From positions 1-12,844 of the forward strand of contig DOVJ01000024.1 in assembly GCA_003520145.1 (NCBI GenBank): 12,844 nucleotides of DNA. The letters are read 5' to 3'. The notes beneath the pieces were generated by a model, which saw nothing but the letters and a program-made list of their open reading frames with translations, was not told where the DNA came from and searched no databases. This stretch comes from Eubacterium sp. Its GTDB lineage: Bacteria > Bacillota > Clostridia > Lachnospirales > Lachnospiraceae. Numbering within the stretch: position 1 is the first letter of the stretch; every line of letters begins with the position of its first letter. Shown piece by piece: positions 1 to 5,840 of this stretch. The translations under genes and the position numbers were made by a program.

Positions 1-42
1 CGTTTATTTCAGTCGGAGAATGGACTCCGACTGAAATAAACG
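1..42. repeat. Perfect 18-bp inverted repeat at the window edge
   Basis: Bases 1-18 are exactly complementary to 25-42 around a 6-base loop (aatgga). The innermost pair of the next hairpin's outer arm is shared, because base 42 is also the first base of the 42-70 hairpin. Read on the minus strand, the AT-rich foot of this repeat (GTTTATTT) immediately follows the jag terminator hairpin and can serve as its U-rich tail. No T run is visible after the repeat on the plus strand. It may be a second terminator hairpin or a leader structure of the next gene to the left, which lies outside the window. Confidence 0.75.
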
Positions 43-70
43 GGGCTTGTCCACATAAGCGACAAGCCCC
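34..70 (-). terminator. Intrinsic terminator of the rpmH-jag operon
   Basis: A perfect 10-bp GC-rich stem pairs 42-51 with 61-70 around a 9-base loop, 35 bases past the jag stop codon. On the minus strand it is followed by GTTTATTT, a moderate U-rich tail. On the plus strand it is followed by TTAATTTT, so it could also stop transcription arriving from the left. Stem and position are seen directly; termination is inferred. Confidence 0.8.
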
Positions 71-105
71 TTAATTTTGCTTTAGTTTTACATTCTAAGC
101 AAATA

Positions 106-837
106 TTATCTCTTAAGACAAACTACTACATGTCTGTTAGGCTCTTCGCCTTCACTCTTTGTAGTAACATATCTGTCATTCTGAAGAGCAGAATGTATAA
201 TTCTTCTCTCATAAGGATTCATAGGCTCAAGTGAAACGCTTCTTCTTGTCTTCTTAACTTTATAAGAAATATTTCTTGCTAATGACTCAAGTGTTTCCTT
301 TCTTCTCCTTCTGTAATCCTCTGTATCAAGTCTTACCCTGATATATTCTCTTGAATCCTTGTTTACTGCAAGACTAAGCAAGTACTGCAGTGCATCGAGA
401 GTCTGACCTCTCTTACCTATAAGGATTCCAGTTCCTTTTCCCTTAATATCCACATAAACTTCAGCTAATTCTTTGTTAACCTTAACCTCTACATCCACAT
501 TAAGACCCATGCTCTGGCATACATCCTTTACAAATGTTGTGGATATTTCTGTTATCTTGTCAACATTAACATCACTTGGATTTACTACTCTTTCCTTAGG
601 CTCTTCATCTTCCTGAGCTCTCTTAAGAGCACTGGTCATAACAGGTATCTCTTCGATAGTCTTCTTTCTGATCTTTATCTTAGCCTGCTTATTACCAAAA
701 AGACTCAATATTCCTGATGATGAACCGGTTTCGATTGTCTCATACTCAACGTAATCGCTGACAGTTCCAAGAAGCTCGCAACCCTTAGCTAAAGCTTCAT
801 CAAGAGTTCTACCGGTTACCTCTATATAATCGTCCAT
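106..837 (-). CDS. jag: Jag/KhpB (EloR) RNA-binding protein
   Basis: This is a 243-residue cytoplasmic RNA-binding protein of the Jag/KhpB/EloR family, which in other Firmicutes partners with KhpA and affects cell elongation and division. Three domains appear in order: a Jag-N domain (about 4-53), a KH domain (about 95-170) with the GxxG loop as GKRGQ at 141-145, and a C-terminal R3H domain (about 180-243) with the R-x3-H signature at R211/H215. A charged linker (about 60-90) joins the first two. The ATG at 837 is preceded by AGGAAGGAAG, and the yidC stop is only 17 bases upstream, so the gene is the last cistron of the rpmH operon. Its place directly after yidC is the usual one. The family call is secure; the RNA targets cannot be seen. 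Confidence 0.95.
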   Translation of the reverse strand: MDDYIEVTGRTLDEALAKGCELLGTVSDYVEYETIETGSSSGILSLFGNKQAKIKIRKKTIEEIPVMTSALKRAQEDEEPKERVVNPSDVNVDKITEISTTFVKDVCQSMGLNVDVEVKVNKELAEVYVDIKGKGTGILIGKRGQTLDALQYLLSLAVNKDSREYIRVRLDTEDYRRRRKETLESLARNISYKVKKTRRSVSLEPMNPYERRIIHSALQNDRYVTTKSEGEEPNRHVVVCLKR

Positions 838-854
838 ATTATCTTCCTTCCTGG

Positions 855-2012
855 TTATTTATCACCTTTATACTTATTAGCTATTCTTGCCTTACTTGCC
901 AAAGAAGAATCACTTCTTCCTGCAGTTGATGATGAATTACTCTGTGAAAGAGAAGACTTTGGAGGAAGCCCCTGTCTTTCTCTTTTTTCTTCCATCTTCT
1001 TCTGGTTTTTGGCAATTATATCGTTAATGTCCTGGCTATCAAAATACTTGTTTACACCTAACTGTATGAATATGGTAAATACGGATTGAGCAATCCAGTA
1101 TAAACCGATACCTGCAGGGAAGGTGAGACAGAAGATAGCAGATATAACAGGCATAACTCCGTTCATAACAGCCATAGAATTATTGATTTCCGGCTCTTTG
1201 AACTTGCCTTGTTGTCTCTTCTGTACAGCAGCCTGTGATATCTTAACACTGAGCCACTGAGTTACTGCAGCCAAGATAGGAATAAGAACAGATATACTAA
1301 GTATCTGTGGCTTATCTGCAAGATTAATACCGAAGAATCTGTTGATTTCAAGGATTGAATCAGAATTAGTCTTGATATTCGCACCTATATCTCCTGAATA
1401 TATCTTGCAAAGCTCATTCCATTCGCTTGTACCGAAAGAATTAAGCTTATCTATCAAAGCTTCTGTAGTCTTTGCACTAGTAAGTGAAGATACGGCTTTT
1501 GATACACTCTTACCTGATGAGGAATACTCTGTTATATGACTCAGGTTGTTGAATAAACCCTGATTGCCGTCTGTAATATTAGTAAAATACTTATTGACTG
1601 CAGGTACATACGAAGGAATATTCCTTATAACGCTATACAAAGCAAAAATTATAGGCATCTGGATAAGAAGCTGGATACATCCTGCCGACTGGCTTGTTCC
1701 ATACTTCTCATAGATAAGCTTCTGTTCTTCTCTCATCCTGAGCATGGATTCTGTATCAGTCTTACCCTGATATTTTCTCATGAGTTCCTGAAGTTCAGGA
1801 TTCATAAGTGATGATAAACGGGAAAATCTCTGTTGTTTTATGGTCAGAGGCATCAAAAGAAGCTTGGTTATAAGAGTGAATAATATGATAGATAAACCTA
1901 TATTAGTCACACCCAGCTTACTTGTGAAAAGAAATAAAGCCTCCATAATATAACCAAAAACAATGGCTAAAGGTCCTATTATGAAATTAGTGGATTTTGC
2001 TAATAAAACCAT
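855..2012 (-). CDS. yidC: YidC/OxaI/SpoIIIJ membrane protein insertase
   Basis: This 385-residue integral membrane protein inserts and folds membrane proteins, alone or with SecYEG. I see an amphipathic N-terminal segment (about 13-32), TM1 (about 37-57), a charged cytoplasmic hairpin (58-110), TM2 (111-131), a roughly 100-residue extracellular loop (132-235), TM3 (236-256), paired TM4-TM5 (283-322), and a basic, Ser-rich C-terminal tail (325-385). That tail fits ribosome or RNA contact. No lipobox or separate signal peptide is visible, unlike Bacillus SpoIIIJ. The groove arginine of the family (context LITK-LLLMPLT) aligns with K50. The ATG at 2012 shares one base with the yidD stop (TAATG), with GGAGG five bases upstream, so translation is probably coupled. 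The loop is Ser/Thr/Asn-rich and longer than I expect for Gram-positive members. Confidence 0.96.
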   Translation of the reverse strand: MVLLAKSTNFIIGPLAIVFGYIMEALFLFTSKLGVTNIGLSIILFTLITKLLLMPLTIKQQRFSRLSSLMNPELQELMRKYQGKTDTESMLRMREEQKLIYEKYGTSQSAGCIQLLIQMPIIFALYSVIRNIPSYVPAVNKYFTNITDGNQGLFNNLSHITEYSSSGKSVSKAVSSLTSAKTTEALIDKLNSFGTSEWNELCKIYSGDIGANIKTNSDSILEINRFFGINLADKPQILSISVLIPILAAVTQWLSVKISQAAVQKRQQGKFKEPEINNSMAVMNGVMPVISAIFCLTFPAGIGLYWIAQSVFTIFIQLGVNKYFDSQDINDIIAKNQKKMEEKRERQGLPPKSSLSQSNSSSTAGRSDSSLASKARIANKYKGDK

Positions 2013-2263
2013 TATTTCCTCCGAATTTTAATATTCTTAGGAACAGGATCATAACCACCCTTTGAAAAAGGGTTACATCTCAATATTCTCCACATACTTA
2101 ATATCAGACCCTTTATAAAACCATGCTCTTTAAATGCCTCTAGTGAATAGGCAGAGCATGTAGGGTCATACTTACACATACCATATGGTTTCATAGAAGA
2201 AATGTATCGTCTGTACAAGATTACCAACTTAATACTTATTTTCTTAGGGATGTCTCTGATCAT
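2012..2263 (-). CDS. yidD: YidD membrane protein insertion efficiency factor
   Basis: This 83-residue protein of the YidD family sits at the inner face of the membrane and assists YidC-dependent insertion. The family hallmarks are present: the three-cysteine pattern C30, C36 and C63, in the contexts CKYDPTCSAYS and RCNPFSKGGYDPVP, after an amphipathic N-terminal helix (about 8-23). Its ATG overlaps the rnpA stop codon by four bases (ATGA) and its stop overlaps the yidC start by one base. I see no good Shine-Dalgarno before it, so it probably relies on coupling to rnpA translation. It is encoded between rnpA and yidC as in most bacteria, and its length is normal. Confidence 0.95.
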   Translation of the reverse strand: MIRDIPKKISIKLVILYRRYISSMKPYGMCKYDPTCSAYSLEAFKEHGFIKGLILSMWRILRCNPFSKGGYDPVPKNIKIRRK

Positions 2264-2595
2264 AACAATAACTGATGTTTTGAAAGAAGCTTCATCAAAG
2301 ACTCTGAAACCTCAAAAAGCCCTTTACCGCACAAATTCTTACGGGCTACAATAACTATATCATATCCAGGCTTAATTCTTTCTTTGTTAAGCCTGTAGCT
2401 TTCCCTGATCAATCTGGTAATCCTGTGTCTTATAATACTATTCCCAACTTTTTTGCTTACTGAGATACCAAGTCTTGAATATCCCAGTGGATTGTCTGAT
2501 ATATATATGACCATAAACATATCCGAATATGTTCTTTTCTTATCATATACCCTTTTAAATTCAAGATTATTCTTTAGTGATACATAGTTCTTCAT
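2260..2595 (-). CDS. rnpA: Ribonuclease P protein component
   Basis: This 111-residue basic protein is the RNase P protein subunit. It binds the catalytic RNA and the 5' leader of precursor tRNAs. The N-terminal LKNNLEFKRVYDKKR segment and the conserved helix GNSIIRHRITRLIRESYR (about 51-68) identify it. The usual RNR signature reads RHR here, a substitution I associate with clostridial members. The ATG at 2595 has AAGGA six bases upstream (2602-2606). The gene follows rpmH by about 50 bases and lies beyond an apparent intrinsic terminator, so it is probably expressed below rpmH by readthrough. Its last codons overlap the yidD start. Confidence 0.96.
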   Translation of the reverse strand: MKNYVSLKNNLEFKRVYDKKRTYSDMFMVIYISDNPLGYSRLGISVSKKVGNSIIRHRITRLIRESYRLNKERIKPGYDIVIVARKNLCGKGLFEVSESLMKLLSKHQLLL

Positions 2596-2620
2596 AATCC
2601 ATCCTTATATCAGACGCTTT

Positions 2621-2649
2621 TAAAAAAAGGTCACATATGACTGCGACCT
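2621..2649 (-). terminator. Intrinsic terminator across the rpmH stop codon
   Basis: On the minus strand, bases 2642-2649 pair with 2628-2635 as an 8-bp stem containing one G-U pair. The loop is 6 bases (2636-2641), and the stem is followed directly by seven Ts (2622-2628 on the complementary strand). The 5' arm includes two bases of the rpmH stop codon, so a terminating ribosome would cover part of the stem. Partial readthrough into rnpA is expected because no other promoter is obvious before rnpA. Confidence 0.8.
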
Positions 2650-2782
2650 AGGCTGACAATACTTTTCTTCCCTTAGCTCTTCTTGCAGCTAAAACCTTTC
2701 TACCATTGGCAGTGCTCATTCTTGCTCTAAAACCATGAACCTTAGATCTAGATCTCTTCTTAGGCTGAAATGTCATCTTCAT
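2648..2782 (-). CDS. rpmH: 50S ribosomal protein L34
   Basis: This 44-residue, highly basic protein is the L34 component of the large ribosomal subunit. It reads from MKMTFQPKKRSRSKVHGF through MSTANGRKVLAARRAKGRK to a final VLSA, which is the standard L34 sequence and length. The ATG at 2782 has AAGGAGG eight bases upstream; the internal ATG two codons later is less well placed. It is the first gene of the leftward operon, driven by a consensus promoter. Its stop codon lies inside a terminator stem, which fits high, separate production of L34 relative to the downstream genes. Confidence 0.98.
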   Translation of the reverse strand: MKMTFQPKKRSRSKVHGFRARMSTANGRKVLAARRAKGRKVLSA

Positions 2783-2826
2783 AATATATACCTCCTTTTA
2801 CTTATTATTAAAATTTGTGCTATATC

Positions 2827-2855
2827 ATTATAGCTTCAATAGAAAAAAATGTCAA
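2827..2855 (-). promoter_or_regulatory. Perfect consensus sigma-A promoter for rpmH operon
   Basis: On the minus strand TTGACA (2850-2855) and TATAAT (2827-2832) are separated by exactly 17 bases, and the spacer contains a T7 run. Transcription would start near 2819-2821, giving a leader of about 38 bases with the strong ribosome site at 2791-2797. The nearest DnaA box lies about 19 bases upstream of the -35 element, so DnaA binding could influence this promoter. Confidence 0.93.
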
Positions 2856-2873
2856 CCACAAAATGGAAAATAT

Positions 2874-2919
2874 TTATCCACATTTTTCTATCCACATATA
2901 CTCCACATCTCGTGTATAA
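2874..2919 (+). other. oriC upstream DnaA-box cluster
   Basis: A consensus DnaA box TTATCCACA lies at 2874-2882. CTATCCACA (one mismatch) is at 2888-2896 and TACTCCACA (two mismatches) at 2899-2907, all in the same orientation. An opposed weak box (TTATACACG read on the minus strand) is at 2911-2919. The cluster sits between the divergent rpmH and dnaA promoters, where Firmicutes carry the upstream half of a bipartite origin. Only the first box is a perfect match; the others are graded candidates. Confidence 0.85.
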
Positions 2920-2936
2920 CCTAAGACCTTTTTTTC

Positions 2937-2965
2937 TTGAATATTATCCTCAATTATGGTATCAT
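2937..2965 (+). promoter_or_regulatory. dnaA promoter with extended -10
   Basis: TTGAAT (2937-2942) and TATCAT (2960-2965) are separated by 17 bases, and the -10 is preceded by TGG, an extended -10 motif. A start near 2972 leaves a leader of about 27 bases before the preferred ATG. A DnaA-box-like sequence, TTATCCTCA (2944-2952, one mismatch), lies in the spacer, which would allow autorepression by DnaA. The promoter is inferred from sequence only. Confidence 0.75.
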
Positions 2966-2998
2966 ATATATTGAAGTATTAGCGTAAGGATGGATGTT

Positions 2999-4348
2999 AT
3001 GTCACTCGATATATATAACGAATGGGATAATCTTAAAGATAGATATCATAAAGAATATGTTCAGAACGAAATCTCATATCAGACATGGATTACTCCTCTT
3101 GTCTTAAAAGAGGTATCCGATTATGTATTATATGTGGAAGCACCCGATGATACTATATATGAGATAGTCATGGCTAAGTATCAGTTCTCTTTGCAGACAT
3201 TCATAAGAGAAATAACCGAAGATATTAACTATAAGGTAGTTATTCTTAAAAAAGGAGAATATGAAAGTAAGTCTCCAAAAGAAGATATAAAGCCTACTAC
3301 AGGTAATATCAACAAAAAGTACACATTTGATACCTTTGTTAAGGGAGATAATAATTCCCTTGCTTTCAATGCTGCGCTTTCTGTTGCTGAAAATCCTGCA
3401 ACCCAGTATAATCCTCTTTTCTTATATGGAAATTCAGGACTTGGTAAGACTCACCTCATGTATTCTATTAAGAACTATATCAATGAATACAGACCTGAAC
3501 TCAAGGTTTTATATGTTACAAGTGAGGAATTCACAACTGATCTTATAGAATCCATAAGACTTTCCAAGGATTCTAATAAGGGATTCAGAGAAAAGTACAG
3601 AACTATAGATATCCTCCTTATCGATGATATACAGTTCATACTTAATAAGGGTACATCACAAGAAGAGTTTTTCCATACATTTAATGCTCTGTACACTTCA
3701 GGCAAGCAGATAGTTATATCTTCTGATAAACCTCCTAAGGAATTAACAGCATTTGATGATCGTATGATATCCAGATTCGAACAAGGATTAACTGTGGATA
3801 TCCAGCCACCTACTTATGAAACACGTATGGCTATTCTTAAGAATAAGGCTGAACTTGAAGGATATCAGAATTCTATGTTCCATATATCAGACGAAGTGTT
3901 TGATTATATAGCTACACATATCAAGTCTAATATAAGAGAACTTGAAGGTGCTCTTACTAAGATAGTTGCTTATTCTAAGTTAGCTAAGAATAATAACATA
4001 GAGCTTGAATTCGCTAAGACTGTTCTTCAGGAATTCATCTCTTCTAATTCTAAGAGAGAGATTACTCCTGAACTTATAGTAGATATAGTAGCTTCTCACT
4101 TTAATCTTACTGTGGAAGAACTTTATTCTGCGGATAAGAGTAAGAGACTTGCAAGACCAAGATTCATAGCTATGTACCTATGTAAGACTATGACTGATGT
4201 ATCATATTCTTCCATAGCCAATGCACTTCACAGAAAGGATCATACTACGGTTATCAATGGTGTAAAGAATATAACTAACGATATCCAAACAGATCCTAAT
4301 CTTGCTTCAACTATCAACATATTGAAGAAGAAGATATCACCGGTATGA
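2999..4348 (+). CDS. dnaA: Chromosomal replication initiator DnaA
   Basis: DnaA is an AAA+ ATPase that binds DnaA boxes and opens oriC. The 449-residue product has domain I (about 1-85), a short linker, an AAA+ core with Walker A GNSGLGKT (144-151) and Walker B ILLIDD (205-210), a candidate arginine finger in SRFEQGL (R259), and sensor-2 NIRELEG near R313. The C-terminal DNA-binding domain (from about 354) ends in the signature around KDHTTV (413-418). I chose the ATG at 2999 because AAGGA (2986-2990) lies eight bases upstream. The in-frame ATG at 2990 would add three residues but starts inside that site. The signature helix reads SIANALHRKDHTTV, where most DnaAs have an IG..FG(G/R)RDH pattern. 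Both flanking intergenic regions carry DnaA sites. Confidence 0.98.
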   Translation: MSLDIYNEWDNLKDRYHKEYVQNEISYQTWITPLVLKEVSDYVLYVEAPDDTIYEIVMAKYQFSLQTFIREITEDINYKVVILKKGEYESKSPKEDIKPTTGNINKKYTFDTFVKGDNNSLAFNAALSVAENPATQYNPLFLYGNSGLGKTHLMYSIKNYINEYRPELKVLYVTSEEFTTDLIESIRLSKDSNKGFREKYRTIDILLIDDIQFILNKGTSQEEFFHTFNALYTSGKQIVISSDKPPKELTAFDDRMISRFEQGLTVDIQPPTYETRMAILKNKAELEGYQNSMFHISDEVFDYIATHIKSNIRELEGALTKIVAYSKLAKNNNIELEFAKTVLQEFISSNSKREITPELIVDIVASHFNLTVEELYSADKSKRLARPRFIAMYLCKTMTDVSYSSIANALHRKDHTTVINGVKNITNDIQTDPNLASTINILKKKISPV

Positions 4349-4358
4349 TATACACATC

Positions 4359-4422
4359 ATAATCACAGTTTATAAGGATCTAATCCTCATATTTATCAAC
4401 CTGTGATTATATGTTAATCACA
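4359..4422 (+). repeat. Three-copy TAATCACA element with alternative hairpins
   Basis: ATAATCACAG (4359-4368) is exactly complementary to CTGTGATTAT (4401-4410). The core of that second copy (TGTGATTA, 4402-4409) is also exactly complementary to a third copy, TAATCACA (4415-4422), with a 5-base loop. A small nested stem, AGGAT/ATCCT, lies at 4375-4387. The middle copy can pair with only one partner at a time. No U run follows, so it is not a plain terminator. Function is unknown; it may be an origin protein site or an RNA switch between dnaA and dnaN. Confidence 0.7.
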
Positions 4423-4436
4423 AGGGTTTGGAGTAG

Positions 4437-4496
4437 TTTTACACATAATCCACACCCCCTACTACTACAACAACTATTTATATAATAATAATAAAA
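4437..4496 (+). other. oriC unwinding region: DnaA boxes, C run, DnaA-trios, AT tract
   Basis: TTTTACACA (4437-4445, two mismatches) directly abuts TAATCCACA (4446-4454, one mismatch). A CCCC spacer (4455-4458) follows, then triplets CTA CTA CTA CAA CAA CTA (4459-4476), then an almost pure A/T stretch with repeated TAA (4477-4496). The complementary strand therefore carries 3'-GAT-5' units spaced by three. This order is that of the Bacillus subtilis basal unwinding system: DnaA box, GC-rich step, DnaA-trio, AT-rich duplex. The triplets are seen; unwinding here is inferred. Confidence 0.8.
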
Positions 4497-4499
4497 GGA
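4481..4499 (+). promoter_or_regulatory. dnaN ribosome site and possible -10
   Basis: AAAAGGA (4493-4499) lies nine bases before the dnaN ATG. A perfect TATAAT occurs at 4481-4486, but no good -35 is found 16-18 bases upstream, and the start would leave a leader of only about 16 bases. I trust the ribosome site and give the promoter little weight. With no terminator visible after dnaA, dnaN is probably also transcribed from the dnaA promoter. Confidence 0.5.
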
Positions 4500-4508
4500 C
4501 AATAAAGC

Positions 4509-5612
4509 ATGAAGATAACTTTTTCGAAGAATGAACTAATCAATTCTATCAACATATCACTTAAAGCTGTATCTTCAAAAACAACTATGAAGATACTTGA
4601 GTGTATCCTTATAGAAGCCAATGATAATGTGGTATTCACTACTAATGATAATGATATAGCTATTAAAACTATAGTTGGTGGAGATATAATAATCAATGAA
4701 CCAGGAACTGTAGCTGTTGATGCTAAGATGTTCAGTGAGGCAATCAAGAAGATGCCTGACAGTGAAATCATAGTTATGTATGATAATGACAAATTAGAGA
4801 TAAGATGTGATAACTGTAATTACAGTATTCCTGCTTTCAATGGTGATGATTATGTAAGAATGAAGGATATAGAAGAAACTGAATATATATCTATATCTCA
4901 GTTTGCTCTTAAGGAAATCATAAGACAGACTATATTCTCTATATCTAACAACGAGAACAGCAAGATGATGTCCGGTGAATACTTTGAAGTTGAGAATAAC
5001 AGACTTAAGGTTGTAGCTTTGGATGGTCATAGAATAGCTCTTCGTAATATAGAATTAGCAAAGAGTTATGGAAGTATCAAAGCTATAGTTCCTGGAAAGT
5101 CACTTAACGAATTATCAAAGATTCTGAATGATGATCATGATAAGATTGTGGATATATATTTTACAAGTAATCTTGTAGTATTTAAGTTTGATGATACTGT
5201 ATTCTCTTCAAGACTTATTGAAGGTGAATACTATAAGATAAATCAGATGATATCCAACAATTATGAAACAAAGATCAAGATTAACAGAAAAGACTTCTTT
5301 GACAGTATAGACAGAGCATCTATATTGGCAAGAGATGGAGATAAGAAACCTGTTATCCTCAATATAACAGATGGTGATATGGAAGTTATCATCAAGTCAA
5401 CTCTTGGTAATATGAATGGTAAGGTTGATATTGAGAAGACAGGTAAAGATATAATGATAGGATTTAATCCTTCATATCTCATGGATATACTTAAGGTTAT
5501 AGATGATGAATATGTGGATTGTTATATGGTTAATTCAAGATTTCCATGTATAATTAAGAATGAAGATGAGTCTTACATATATCTTGTTCTCCCTATTAAT
5601 TTTGTGGTTTAA
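4509..5612 (+). CDS. dnaN: DNA polymerase III beta sliding clamp
   Basis: The beta clamp encircles DNA as a homodimer and tethers DNA polymerase III and other replication and repair proteins. The 367-residue product has the usual length for three tandem clamp folds. Family landmarks include the N-terminal MKITFSKNELINSI, the mid-protein LKVVALDGHRIALR with the family's DGHR motif, and RKDFFDSIDRASILARDGDK in the third domain. The C-terminus reads YLVLPINFVV where many clamps end in a P-M/V-R-type motif at the peptide-binding pocket, so the usual Arg is Asn here. It starts 160 bases after dnaA, beyond the unwinding region, and the S4-domain gene follows 12 bases after its stop. Confidence 0.97.
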   Translation: MKITFSKNELINSINISLKAVSSKTTMKILECILIEANDNVVFTTNDNDIAIKTIVGGDIIINEPGTVAVDAKMFSEAIKKMPDSEIIVMYDNDKLEIRCDNCNYSIPAFNGDDYVRMKDIEETEYISISQFALKEIIRQTIFSISNNENSKMMSGEYFEVENNRLKVVALDGHRIALRNIELAKSYGSIKAIVPGKSLNELSKILNDDHDKIVDIYFTSNLVVFKFDDTVFSSRLIEGEYYKINQMISNNYETKIKINRKDFFDSIDRASILARDGDKKPVILNITDGDMEVIIKSTLGNMNGKVDIEKTGKDIMIGFNPSYLMDILKVIDDEYVDCYMVNSRFPCIIKNEDESYIYLVLPINFVV

Positions 5613-5624
5613 CAGAGGGATATT

Positions 5625-5834
5625 ATGAATACGATTAAAGTTAAAGAGGATTATATAAAGCTTGGTCAGGCTATTAAGGCTGCAGGTATGGTTGAATCAG
5701 GTGTAGAAGCAAAGATTGTCATACAGGATGGTCAGGTTAAAGTAAACGGTCAGGTAGAAACACAAAGAGGTAAAAAACTCGTAGGTGGAGAACTAGTCGA
5801 GTACAATGGTTTGACTCTTAAGATAGAGAAGTAA
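5625..5834 (+). CDS. yaaA: Small S4-domain RNA-binding protein (YaaA/RlbA-like)
   Basis: This 69-residue protein consists of one S4-type RNA-binding fold. The pattern IKLGQAIKAAGMVESG, then VKVNGQVETQRGKKLVGG, is that of the YaaA family found between dnaN and recF in Firmicutes. GAGGGA (5615-5620) lies four bases before the ATG, and recF begins six bases after its stop. The family has been connected with ribosome assembly in Bacillus, but nothing here shows its target. It is not the peroxide-stress protein also named YaaA in E. coli. Confidence 0.92.
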   Translation: MNTIKVKEDYIKLGQAIKAAGMVESGVEAKIVIQDGQVKVNGQVETQRGKKLVGGELVEYNGLTLKIEK

Positions 5835-5840
5835 TATAAC

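Noticed and set aside
2922..2936. T7 run before dnaA as a terminator
   Set aside because: No GC-rich inverted repeat precedes the T run; it more likely forms an UP-like AT tract at the dnaA promoter.
4482..4493. Repeated TAA as a simple microsatellite
   Set aside because: It is only about four units and is better explained as the AT-rich part of the origin unwinding region.
4478..4792. Minus-strand frame opposite the dnaN start, running into the origin gap
   Set aside because: It is hydrophobic and Ser/Ile-rich from complemented AT-rich codons, with no family resemblance, and dnaN is clear on the other strand.
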